From NCBI GenBank assembly GCA_900556345.1, contig USOM01000077.1, forward strand, positions 1 to 5,378: 5,378 nucleotides of DNA, given 5' to 3'. Under the pieces are notes generated by a model that saw only the letters and a list, made by a program, of their open reading frames with translations, made no database searches and was not told where the DNA came from. The DNA is from an uncultured Clostridium sp. Lineage in GTDB: Bacteria; Bacillota; Clostridia; TANB77; CAG-508. The position numbers and the translations under genes were made by a program. Positions 1 to 5,378 of this stretch are shown here, piece after piece. The stretch's first letter is position 1. Every line of letters begins with the position of its first letter.

Positions 1-118
1 GATTACAAGAGCTATTATAAATGGAGAAGATTAGTGTTTCACTATACAAATGATTAGAAAACCATTAGAAAATTTTACACAGATTTTAAAAATAGTTTAC
101 ATAATATCCACACAACAG
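1..118. other. Region downstream of the eno terminator; possible end of a convergent gene
   Basis: This A+T-rich stretch lies beyond the eno terminator and holds no complete gene. On the plus strand, frame 1 is open from the window edge to a TAG at 55-57 and would give an 18-residue tail (DYKSYYKWRRLVFHYTND). Frame 2 is open for 10 codons to a TAG at 32-34. Either could be the 3' end of a plus-strand gene converging on the eno unit, which would suit a terminator working in both directions. Both are too short to identify or to separate from chance. A 9-bp direct repeat (ATTAGAAAA at 53-61 and 64-72) is present with no evident role. No promoter stood out on either strand. Confidence 0.3.
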
Positions 119-158
119 AAAAATCCCTCAGCAAGCCTAAGCCCACCGAGGGATTTTT
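119..158 (-). terminator. Intrinsic terminator after eno, possibly bidirectional
   Basis: A perfect 11-bp inverted repeat occupies 119-129 and 148-158. Read on the minus strand, the arms are AAAAATCCCTC and GAGGGATTTTT. A G-U pair and a G-C pair extend the stem by two, leaving a loop of about 14 nt. The hairpin begins about 30 nt after the eno stop codon and ends in a run of five T, as expected for a Rho-independent terminator. The arms carry A and T runs on both sides, so the plus-strand transcript could also terminate here. However, the inner G-U pair becomes an A-C mismatch on that strand, so the minus-strand hairpin is slightly better. It is the most G+C-rich element near the gene end. 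Confidence 0.88.
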
Positions 159-188
159 AGTTATAAAAACAATTTATATATTCTTATA

Positions 189-1508
189 TTACTTGTTCTT
201 TAAGTTGAACCAAGCATTAAGACCAAGATACTGACCTGATTCTTCAAGTTCTTCTTCAATTCTTAATAACTGATTGTACTTAGCAACTCTATCAGTTCTA
301 CAAGGAGCACCAGTTTTAATTTGTCCTGCATTTGTAGCAACTGCAACATCAGCTAAAGTAGTATCTTCTGTTTCACCACTTCTGTGTGATACAACAGCTG
401 TATAACCATTTTTCTTAGCAAGTTCAATTGCATCTAATGTTTCTGTTAAAGTTCCTATTTGGTTTAATTTAATTAATATACTGTTTGTTACTCCTAAATC
501 TAAACCTTTTTGTAATCTCTTAATATTTGTAACAAATAGGTCATCTCCAACTAATTGAACTTTCTTTCCTAATCTATCTGTTAATTTTTTCCATCCATCC
601 CAATCTTCTTCTGCTAATCCATCTTCTACTGAGATTATTGGATATCTATTGCATAAATCTTCTATAAAGTCTATCATTTCGTCACAAGTTTTTGTAACAC
701 CTATTTTCCAGAAATGATAATCTCCGTCTTTTCCTATTTTTTTAGCTTCATCATACATTTCTGTAGCTGCACAGTCTAATGCTAAGCAAATATCAACTCC
801 AGGTTTATATCCAGCTTTTTCAATTGCTTCCATTATTATTGCTAATGCTTCGTCCTCATCTTTAACGTTTGGTGCGAATCCACCTTCATCACCAACAGCT
901 GTTGATAATCCTTTTTCTTTAAGAACTTTCTTTAAGTTATGATATACTTCAGCTCCCATTCTCATACATTCTGTAAATGATTTTGCTCCAACTGGCATTA
1001 TCATAAATTCTTGTACACTAAGTGTTGAATCAGCATGTTTTCCACCATTCATAATGTTCATCATTGGTGTTGGAAGTACTTTTGCATTTATTCCACCAAT
1101 GTAGTTATATATTTCCATTCCTAAAGAACTAGCTGCTGCTCTTGCAACTGCAAGTGAAACTCCAAGTGTTGCATTTGCTCCTAATTTTCCTTTATTTTCT
1201 GTTCCGTCTAATTCTATTAATGTTCTATCTAATCCTATTTGATCATAGGCATTCATTCCTATTATTTTATCTCTTATTATTGTATTAACATTTTCTACTG
1301 CTTTTAATACACCTTTTCCTAAATATCTTGATTTGTCACCATCACGTAATTCTACTGCTTCAAAGCTTCCTGTTGATGCTCCTGATGGAACTAAAGCTAC
1401 TCCTTGGCTTCCGTCTTCTAGTACTACTTCAACTTGTACTGTTGGGTTTCCTCTTGAGTCTAATACCTCTAGAGCTCTTACTTCGTCAATTTCCAAATAT
1501 TCTTTCAT
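189..1508 (-). CDS. eno: Enolase (phosphopyruvate hydratase)
   Basis: Cytosolic enzyme that dehydrates 2-phosphoglycerate to phosphoenolpyruvate with Mg2+; in many bacteria it also serves in the RNA degradosome. The 439-residue product is close to the usual 430-435. The N-terminal domain carries LDSRGNPT (16-23) and SGASTGSFE (42-50), the latter being the mobile active-site loop. The TIM-barrel domain follows. By eye, the catalytic residues match Glu167 (QEF), Glu208 (GDEGG), Lys347 (LIKLNQIGTLTET signature) and Lys398 (QIKTG), and the Mg2+ ligands match Asp245, Glu295 and Asp322. SHRSGETED (374-382) is intact. The start at 1508 is chosen because AAAGGAGG lies 8 nt upstream and the enolase fold begins there. 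An upstream in-frame GTG at 1574 would add 22 residues unlike enolase and has no good binding site. The stop is TAA. It is the last gene of the unit, 72 nt after the YezG-like gene, with a terminator behind it and a possible promoter of its own in front. Confidence 0.98.
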   Translation of the reverse strand: MKEYLEIDEVRALEVLDSRGNPTVQVEVVLEDGSQGVALVPSGASTGSFEAVELRDGDKSRYLGKGVLKAVENVNTIIRDKIIGMNAYDQIGLDRTLIELDGTENKGKLGANATLGVSLAVARAAASSLGMEIYNYIGGINAKVLPTPMMNIMNGGKHADSTLSVQEFMIMPVGAKSFTECMRMGAEVYHNLKKVLKEKGLSTAVGDEGGFAPNVKDEDEALAIIMEAIEKAGYKPGVDICLALDCAATEMYDEAKKIGKDGDYHFWKIGVTKTCDEMIDFIEDLCNRYPIISVEDGLAEEDWDGWKKLTDRLGKKVQLVGDDLFVTNIKRLQKGLDLGVTNSILIKLNQIGTLTETLDAIELAKKNGYTAVVSHRSGETEDTTLADVAVATNAGQIKTGAPCRTDRVAKYNQLLRIEEELEESGQYLGLNAWFNLKNK

Positions 1509-1516
1509 TTGAAATT

Positions 1517-1524
1517 CCTCCTTT
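1517..1524 (-). promoter_or_regulatory. Ribosome binding site of eno
   Basis: The minus strand reads AAAGGAGG, a near-perfect anti-16S match, 8 nt before the ATG at 1506-1508. It is the strongest such site in the window and settles the enolase start against the in-frame GTG at 1574. It fits high translation of an abundant glycolytic enzyme. Confidence 0.92.
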
Positions 1525-1529
1525 AAATA

Positions 1530-1558
1530 TTTATATAAAATGCAGTCACTTGTTGCAA
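1530..1558 (-). promoter_or_regulatory. Candidate sigma-A promoter for eno
   Basis: On the minus strand a -35-like TTGCAA (1553-1558, 4 of 6 consensus bases) is followed after exactly 17 bp by TATAAA (1530-1535, 5 of 6). Transcription would begin near 1523, giving a short leader of about 15 nt that starts close to the Shine-Dalgarno sequence. Extra transcription of eno from within a glycolytic operon is common in Bacillota. The gap is strongly A+T-rich, so a chance match to -10 is easy, and the -35 is only moderate. Confidence 0.42.
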
Positions 1559-1580
1559 CTACTATTTTTAACACATCTAA

Positions 1581-2318
1581 TTACATTTTCAAAATTTGAT
1601 TTTTGTTTTTTTCTTCCTCTTTGCGTCTTTTTTCTTCTTCTTTTTGGGCTTTTTCTTGGCGCTTCTTAGTTTTTCTTTTTTCTATTTCTGCTGCCTTTAT
1701 TTCTTGCTCTTTTTGTCTTTCTTGTTCAGCCTTTATTTCTCTATCAAAGCCAACTATATTATTTGCTGTTTTTAAATACATTCCTGTTTGATATTCTTCT
1801 GTTTTTGCTTGATTTTCCTGTAATTCTTGGCTCAAATATTTTTCGATAATTTTTCTTTCATCTTTTAGCTCTCCGCCCAAGTGTAAATATTTATATCTCC
1901 AGATAACATGTCTAACATAACTTGAATACTCTTCTTTACTTATTTTGTCATAATTAAATTCAACTTTAAATCTGCAATGTGCTATTGATATTGTTATATT
2001 GGTCCATAAATCTTGCTCTGTATCTATAAAGTCCTGTCTTAGTTCTTTTATTGTTTGATATAATACATCAACAATTTTTAAGTATTCTGTTTCATTAATA
2101 TTAAATTTTTTAGGTACTTCATACACATTTACGGGTTTCTTTTTTAATAATCCTTTTGGAAGATAATAAAAATACATCTCCCCTGTTTGTACATTTTCCT
2201 CATCATCTATAACAGATGCATAAAGATATATTTCTTCCCATTTTTCTGGAATTAAATCAAATAAACAGGTTTGGATTTTTTCGTATTTATCTTTCATATT
2301 TTTAGTAGTTCTAAGCAT
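1581..2318 (-). CDS. DUF600/YezG-like immunity-family protein with charged C-terminal helix
   Basis: The 245-residue product has two parts. Residues about 10-162 resemble, from memory, the DUF600/YezG family, whose Bacillus subtilis member YezG neutralises the LXG toxin YeeF. Recognisable stretches are LIPEKWEEIYLYA (22-34), MYFYY (48-52), IKELRQDFI (90-98), WTNITI (105-110), FKVEFNYD (117-124) and VIWRYKYLHLG (138-148). Residues about 190-240 are almost entirely Lys, Glu, Arg, Gln and Ala, predicting a long charged single helix or coiled coil. No signal peptide or membrane segment is seen, so it should be cytosolic. The start at 2318 has AGGAGT 10 nt upstream; Met8 (2297) is possible but lacks a well-placed site. 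It starts 14 nt after gpmI and ends 72 nt before eno, so it should be made with the glycolytic enzymes. No toxin gene is visible. Its true function here is unknown; the family call is fairly secure, while the immunity role is inference. Confidence 0.75.
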   Translation of the reverse strand: MLRTTKNMKDKYEKIQTCLFDLIPEKWEEIYLYASVIDDEENVQTGEMYFYYLPKGLLKKKPVNVYEVPKKFNINETEYLKIVDVLYQTIKELRQDFIDTEQDLWTNITISIAHCRFKVEFNYDKISKEEYSSYVRHVIWRYKYLHLGGELKDERKIIEKYLSQELQENQAKTEEYQTGMYLKTANNIVGFDREIKAEQERQKEQEIKAAEIEKRKTKKRQEKAQKEEEKRRKEEEKNKNQILKM

Positions 2319-2328
2319 CCCCTTTTAC

Positions 2329-2334
2329 ACTCCT
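2329..2334 (-). promoter_or_regulatory. Ribosome binding site of the YezG-like gene, overlapping the gpmI stop
   Basis: The minus strand reads TAGGAGTG, in which TAG (2333-2335) is the gpmI stop and AGGAGT is the Shine-Dalgarno sequence. Ten nt separate it from the ATG at 2316-2318. A second purine run, AAAAGGGG, abuts the ATG and is too close to act for that start. The overlap suggests translation of this gene is coupled to gpmI. Confidence 0.75.
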
Positions 2335-3865
2335 ATTTTTCTATTAAACTTTCTCCTGTCATTTCTTCTGGTTTTTCTATTCCCATTAAGTCTAATATTG
2401 TTGGCGCTAAATCTGCTAATTTTCCTTCTTTTAGTTTTACAGTTTCTTTTTCAGATACTAAAACTAATGGTACTAAGTTTGTAGTATGTGCAGTATGTGG
2501 TTCTCCTGTCTTGTAATCTATCATTTGTTCAGCATTTCCGTGGTCTGCTGTTATTAATAGATTTGCCTTTTGTGCATTTATTGCCTCAACTACTTTTCCT
2601 ACACATTCATCTATTGTTTCTATTGCTTTTATTGCTGCTGGTAAGTTTCCTGTGTGTCCTACCATATCTGGATTTGCATAATTTAATATTATGCAATTGT
2701 ATTTTTTAGAATTTATTGCTTCTATAACTTTTTCTGTTACTTCATAAGCACTCATTTCTGGTTTCATATCATAAGTTTCAACTTTTGGAGATGGTACTAG
2801 TATTCTATCTTCTCCTTCATATTGTTTTTCTTCTCCTCCATTAAAGAAGAATGTAACATGTGCATATTTTTCTGTTTCTGCTATTCTTAATTGTTTTCCA
2901 CCATTTTTGCTTATAACTTCTCCAAGTGTATTTTTTACTGGTTCTTTTTTGAATGCTATGTGAACATTTGGCATTGTTTCATCATAACTTGTGAAACATA
3001 CAAAATATAGGTTCATTTTCTTTGTTTCGAATTCATTAAATTCTGGATCTACTAATGCTCTTGTTATTTGTCTTGCTCTATCTGGTCTAAAGTTAAAGAA
3101 TATTACAGAATCTCCATCTTCTATTGTTGCAACTGGTTTATCTCCATTCATTATTACTGTTGGCTCTACAAATTCGTCAAATACTTCTTTTTGATATGAA
3201 CTTTCGATTGCATTTATTGCAGTTCCAGCTGTTTCTCCTTTTCCGAAAACCATTGCGTCATATGCTTTTTGCTCTCTATTCCAACGTTTATCTCTATCCA
3301 TTGCATAGAATCTTCCAGATAAACTTGCAATTTTTCCTACACCTTTTTCTTTCATTTTTTCTTCTAATTCTTGTATATAGTTTTCAGCTGATGCTGGTGG
3401 TGTGTCTCTTCCATCTAAGAAACAGTGTACATACACATCTTCAAAGTCTCTTCTTTTTGCCATTTCTAGTAAACCATATAGGTGTCTATTATGACTATGA
3501 ACTCCACCGTCTGATACTAATCCAAGTATATGAAGTTTTGAGTTATTTTTCTTGCAATTTTCTATTGCATTTATAAATTCTTCATTACTGAAGAAATCTC
3601 CATCTTCTATTGATTTTGTTATTCTTGTTAGTTCTTGGTATACTATTCTTCCTGCTCCTATGTTTGTGTGACCAACCTCAGAGTTTCCCATTTGTCCTTC
3701 TGGTAATCCTACTGCTAGCCCACTTGCTGCAATTTTTGTTGTTGGGTATTTTTTCATAAGTTTATCAATATTTGGTGTGTTTGCTAATTTTACTGCATTA
3801 CCGTCTTTATGATTGTTTTCCCCAAATCCATCTAATATCATAAGCATTGTTAATTTACTATCCAT
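2333..3865 (-). CDS. gpmI: 2,3-bisphosphoglycerate-independent phosphoglycerate mutase
   Basis: Cytosolic Mn2+-dependent enzyme of the alkaline phosphatase superfamily that converts 3-phosphoglycerate to 2-phosphoglycerate through a phosphoserine intermediate. The 510 residues match the usual length of about 510. Phosphatase-domain metal ligands are visible: Asp12 (LDGFG), the nucleophile Ser62 (GQMGNSEVGH), Asp400 and His404 (NPDMVGH), Asp441 and His442 (ADHGN), and the HTAH motif at 457-460. The inserted phosphotransferase domain shows His123 (GGVHSH), Arg153-Asp154 (DGRDTPP), Arg185 (SGRFYAMDRDKRW), Arg260 and Arg263 (FRPDRAR) and Lys333 (EKYAHVTFF). The start ATG at 3865 has GAGGG 10 nt upstream, and MDSKLTMLMILDGFG is the normal beginning of the family. 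The 97-nt gap after tpiA is the longest in the unit. Mn2+ dependence makes this family sensitive to pH in sporulating Bacillus; whether that applies here is unknown. Confidence 0.98.
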   Translation of the reverse strand: MDSKLTMLMILDGFGENNHKDGNAVKLANTPNIDKLMKKYPTTKIAASGLAVGLPEGQMGNSEVGHTNIGAGRIVYQELTRITKSIEDGDFFSNEEFINAIENCKKNNSKLHILGLVSDGGVHSHNRHLYGLLEMAKRRDFEDVYVHCFLDGRDTPPASAENYIQELEEKMKEKGVGKIASLSGRFYAMDRDKRWNREQKAYDAMVFGKGETAGTAINAIESSYQKEVFDEFVEPTVIMNGDKPVATIEDGDSVIFFNFRPDRARQITRALVDPEFNEFETKKMNLYFVCFTSYDETMPNVHIAFKKEPVKNTLGEVISKNGGKQLRIAETEKYAHVTFFFNGGEEKQYEGEDRILVPSPKVETYDMKPEMSAYEVTEKVIEAINSKKYNCIILNYANPDMVGHTGNLPAAIKAIETIDECVGKVVEAINAQKANLLITADHGNAEQMIDYKTGEPHTAHTTNLVPLVLVSEKETVKLKEGKLADLAPTILDLMGIEKPEEMTGESLIEK

Positions 3866-3962
3866 AAAATTCTTTCCCTCTTTCTTATTTTTTTAAGTCT
3901 TACTTATGGAGATTTTGCCAATATTTAAAATGTATTGTGCTTTGTATACTTAAAGGCTTATT

Positions 3963-4715
3963 TTATTTGTTGTAATTTACTATTTTCTCAAAGGTTTCTG
4001 CTTTTAAACTTGCTCCACCTATTAAGCCTCCATCTATGTCTGACATTTCTAATAATTCTTTGGCATTTTCTGGTTTCATACTTCCACCGTATTGTATTAT
4101 AACTCTTTCAGCCACGTTTTGTCCATAGATTTCAGCAATTTTCTCTCTTATTTTTCTGCACGCATCATTTGCATCTTCTTTTGTCGCTGTTTTTCCTGTT
4201 CCAATTGCCCATATTGGTTCATAAGCAATTATTGTATTTGCTGCTTGTTCTTCTGTTAATCCATCTAAGGCTTTTTTTGTTTGCTCTGTTATTATATCAT
4301 ATTGAATTCCCGCTTCTCTTTGTTCTAATGTTTCTCCAACACATACTATTGGTTTTAGATTATTTAAAAAAGCAGCTTTTATTTTTTTGTTTACTGTTTC
4401 ATCTGTTTCCGCAAAATATTGTCTTCTTTCAGAGTGTCCTATTATTACATATTGTACTCCAATTGATTTTAACATTTTTCCAGAAATTTCTCCAGTATAT
4501 GCTCCTTTTTCCTCAAAATGCATATTTTGAGCTCCTATTTTTATGTTTGTTTCTTGTGCTGCAAGTAAACTGTAAAATAGGTCTGTATATGGTACACATA
4601 GTATTACGTCGCTTTCTGCATCTTTTACATAAGGTGCTAGTTTTGTAATCATTTCCATTGCCTCATTTGGAAGCATATTCATTTTCCAGTTTCCTGCTAT
4701 TACTTTTTTTCTCAT
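3963..4715 (-). CDS. tpiA: Triosephosphate isomerase
   Basis: Cytosolic TIM-barrel enzyme, usually a dimer, that interconverts dihydroxyacetone phosphate and glyceraldehyde 3-phosphate. The 250 residues are the standard length. Active-site residues are all present: Asn9 and Lys11 (GNWKMN), the electrophile His94 (IIGHSERR) and the catalytic base Glu166 within the signature AYEPIWAIGTG (164-174), which continues into mobile loop 6 (GTGKTA). The phosphate-gripping QYGGS (208-212) and LIGGASL (231-237) are intact. The ATG at 4715 follows an AAAGGATG element centred about 13 nt upstream, a looser site than those of its neighbours. It begins 28 nt after the kinase-like gene, suggesting cotranscription, and precedes gpmI as in the usual gapA-pgk-tpiA-gpmI-eno cluster. 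Nothing in the sequence is out of the ordinary for the family. Confidence 0.98.
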   Translation of the reverse strand: MRKKVIAGNWKMNMLPNEAMEMITKLAPYVKDAESDVILCVPYTDLFYSLLAAQETNIKIGAQNMHFEEKGAYTGEISGKMLKSIGVQYVIIGHSERRQYFAETDETVNKKIKAAFLNNLKPIVCVGETLEQREAGIQYDIITEQTKKALDGLTEEQAANTIIAYEPIWAIGTGKTATKEDANDACRKIREKIAEIYGQNVAERVIIQYGGSMKPENAKELLEMSDIDGGLIGGASLKAETFEKIVNYNK

Positions 4716-4743
4716 ATTTACAATTCATCCTTTCTTTTTAAAA

Positions 4744-5328
4744 TTAGATTATATCCACGGTTACTTTGGAGTTTCTTTTTAATGCTTCTTGTTTTATAAT
4801 TTCTATTAATTTATTTTTGGAACCTTCTGTATAATCATTTATAAATTCATAGTCAAATTGTTTTCTTAAATCTTCATTTTGTGAATATTCTTTAATGTGT
4901 TCATCTATTTCTTGTAGCCTTGCTTCTTCTGCATCTTTGGATAAATTTCTATTTTTTAATTCTTTTTTAGCTCTTTTAACATCATAAGGAATAATATATA
5001 TTGAAAAAATATTTTGTGCATGTCTTTTTATATCATATATTCTATTATAATGTACTTCTGTTACTAAATTTTCATCAGATTCAAGTAATTCTTTTCTATA
5101 CCCATATTTTGCTCCAAGAAATTCAAAATTTGCTGTAATTTCACTCGTTTTCACTTTTTCCTCAAATTCTTCATTACTTACAAATTCTTTATCAATTCCA
5201 GCAATTTCTCCTGTTCTCTTTTTTCTAGTAGTTACTATCACTAAATTTTTAAATCCAAGTTCTTTAGCTATTGCATCTTTAAAAAATGATTTTCCAGTAC
5301 CTGTTATTCCTGATAATGTTACTATCAT
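4744..5328 (-). CDS. Divergent guanylate-kinase-family P-loop protein
   Basis: The 194-residue product has the layout of guanylate kinases. There is a Walker A loop GITGTGKS (7-14), the nucleotide-binding TTRKKRTGE (33-41), and GIDKEFVSNEEF (44-55) matching the family's GxDYxFVSxEEF. FEFLGAKYGY (68-77) matches EFxGNYYGT. A basic, helical lid region follows (about 118-147), then FDYEFIND (158-165) matching the usual FDYVVVND near the end. Guanylate kinase phosphorylates GMP to GDP with ATP. However, several GMP-contacting positions differ by eye: the Tyr of GxDY is Lys47, the Ser/Thr after YG is Tyr77, and the acidic LDID strand is replaced by VTEVH (89-93). It may therefore act on another nucleotide or have another role, so I do not call it gmk. 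The ATG at 5328 has GAGGAG about 7 nt upstream and overlaps the previous gene's stop. It is 28 nt ahead of tpiA, an unusual neighbour for this family. Confidence 0.8.
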   Translation of the reverse strand: MIVTLSGITGTGKSFFKDAIAKELGFKNLVIVTTRKKRTGEIAGIDKEFVSNEEFEEKVKTSEITANFEFLGAKYGYRKELLESDENLVTEVHYNRIYDIKRHAQNIFSIYIIPYDVKRAKKELKNRNLSKDAEEARLQEIDEHIKEYSQNEDLRKQFDYEFINDYTEGSKNKLIEIIKQEALKRNSKVTVDII

Positions 5329-5378
5329 ATTTGCTCTCCTCTTTGAATATCTTTTTCTCCATAATAGATTTCTTTAAC
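5325..5378 (-). CDS. Possible 3' end of an unidentified upstream gene (partial)
   Basis: From the right window edge one minus-strand frame is open for 17 codons (VKEIYYGEKDIQRGEQI) and ends in TGA. That TGA overlaps the kinase ATG as ATGA, a common arrangement for translationally coupled genes in an operon. The charged, hydrophilic composition suits a C-terminal tail. It does not resemble the end of phosphoglycerate kinase, the gene usually found before tpiA. It is too short to identify. A second frame is also open here but runs on into the kinase gene out of frame, and it has no such junction. The call rests on the overlap and composition alone. Confidence 0.45.
   Translation of the reverse strand, partial: VKEIYYGEKDIQRGEQI
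5336..5343 (-). promoter_or_regulatory. Ribosome binding site of the kinase-like gene
   Basis: The minus strand reads AAGAGGAG, ending 7 nt before the ATG at 5326-5328. It lies inside the proposed coding tail of the upstream gene. It supports the chosen start, which also places the P-loop at the normal distance from the N-terminus. Confidence 0.8.

Noticed and set aside
53..72. Two copies of ATTAGAAAA with an 11-bp period
   Set aside because: A short A-rich repeat in an A+T-rich spacer, with only two copies and no associated promoter or gene; most likely chance.
1509..1574. Longer enolase from an in-frame GTG at 1574
   Set aside because: The extra 22 residues do not resemble the enolase N-terminus and would skip the near-perfect AAAGGAGG site that lies 8 nt before the ATG at 1508.
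1508..1583. YezG-like gene and eno in the same reading frame, suggesting a readthrough fusion
   Set aside because: The frames do agree across the 72-nt gap. However, there is a TAA stop and eno has its own excellent ribosome site, so a fusion product is unlikely.
1605..1611. In-frame A AAA AAC slippery heptamer near the end of the YezG-like gene (residues 236-238)
   Set aside because: It fits a -1 frameshift site, but it lies in a Lys/Glu-rich A-run tract where such strings arise by chance. No clear hairpin or pseudoknot follows, and the -1 frame adds only about 18 unremarkable residues before a stop.
1328..1669. Plus-strand open frame opposite the start of eno and the end of the YezG-like gene
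   Set aside because: The product is a Leu/Phe-rich string created by the antisense of purine-rich coding sequence; it has no plausible start site and overlaps two well-supported genes.
1590..1750. Homopurine/homopyrimidine tract as a possible triplex-forming DNA element
   Set aside because: The skew is fully explained by Lys, Glu and Arg codons of the charged helix. The tract is interrupted often and lacks mirror symmetry.
3124..3576. Plus-strand open frame of about 150 codons inside gpmI
   Set aside because: It is antisense to a conserved enzyme, of low complexity (Leu, Phe, His), with no ribosome site. The same holds for 4169-4648 opposite tpiA and the shorter plus-strand frames.
3866..3962. 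Promoter in the 97-nt tpiA-gpmI gap (TTGGCA at 3916-3921 on the minus strand)
   Set aside because: No acceptable -10 lies 16-18 bp downstream. A 7-bp TTTAAGT/ACTTAAA inverted repeat about 50 nt apart is too short and A+T-rich to count. The gap appears to hold no identifiable element.

Overview
The window looks like a chromosomal segment of a low-G+C Bacillota (Clostridia or Bacilli-like) bacterium. This rests on three observations. The DNA is very A+T-rich, the ribosome binding sites are strong AGGAGG types, and the order tpiA - gpmI - eno is the classic Firmicute lower-glycolysis cluster. The standard genetic code applies: Trp is encoded by TGG, and one apparent gene end uses TGA as stop. 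I cannot name a species.

All convincing genes lie on the minus strand and read from the right edge to the left. In transcription order they are: the last 17 codons of an unidentified gene (ATGA stop/start overlap with the next gene); a divergent guanylate-kinase-family P-loop protein (4744-5328); triosephosphate isomerase tpiA (3963-4715); cofactor-independent phosphoglycerate mutase gpmI (2333-3865); a DUF600/YezG-like protein with a long charged C-terminal helix (1581-2318); and enolase eno (189-1508). A GC-rich hairpin at 119-158 closes the unit. Gaps are 28, 97, 14 and 72 nt, so a single polycistronic mRNA is plausible. A candidate internal promoter sits just before eno.

The three glycolytic enzymes cover dihydroxyacetone phosphate/glyceraldehyde-3-phosphate interconversion, 3-phosphoglycerate to 2-phosphoglycerate, and 2-phosphoglycerate to phosphoenolpyruvate. 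All three keep their catalytic residues and are near full family length, so they should be active. gapA and pgk, which usually precede tpiA in Bacillota, are not in the window.

The unusual parts are the two non-glycolytic genes. The YezG-like gene resembles immunity proteins of LXG-type polymorphic toxins, yet it lies between gpmI and eno with no toxin in view. The kinase-like gene keeps its P-loop and the TTRxxRxGE motif but has lost several side chains used by true guanylate kinases to bind GMP. No RNA genes, mobile elements, CRISPR arrays or long repeats were seen. There is no gene-free stretch over 300 bases; the left 118 bases hold at most the tail of a convergent gene.
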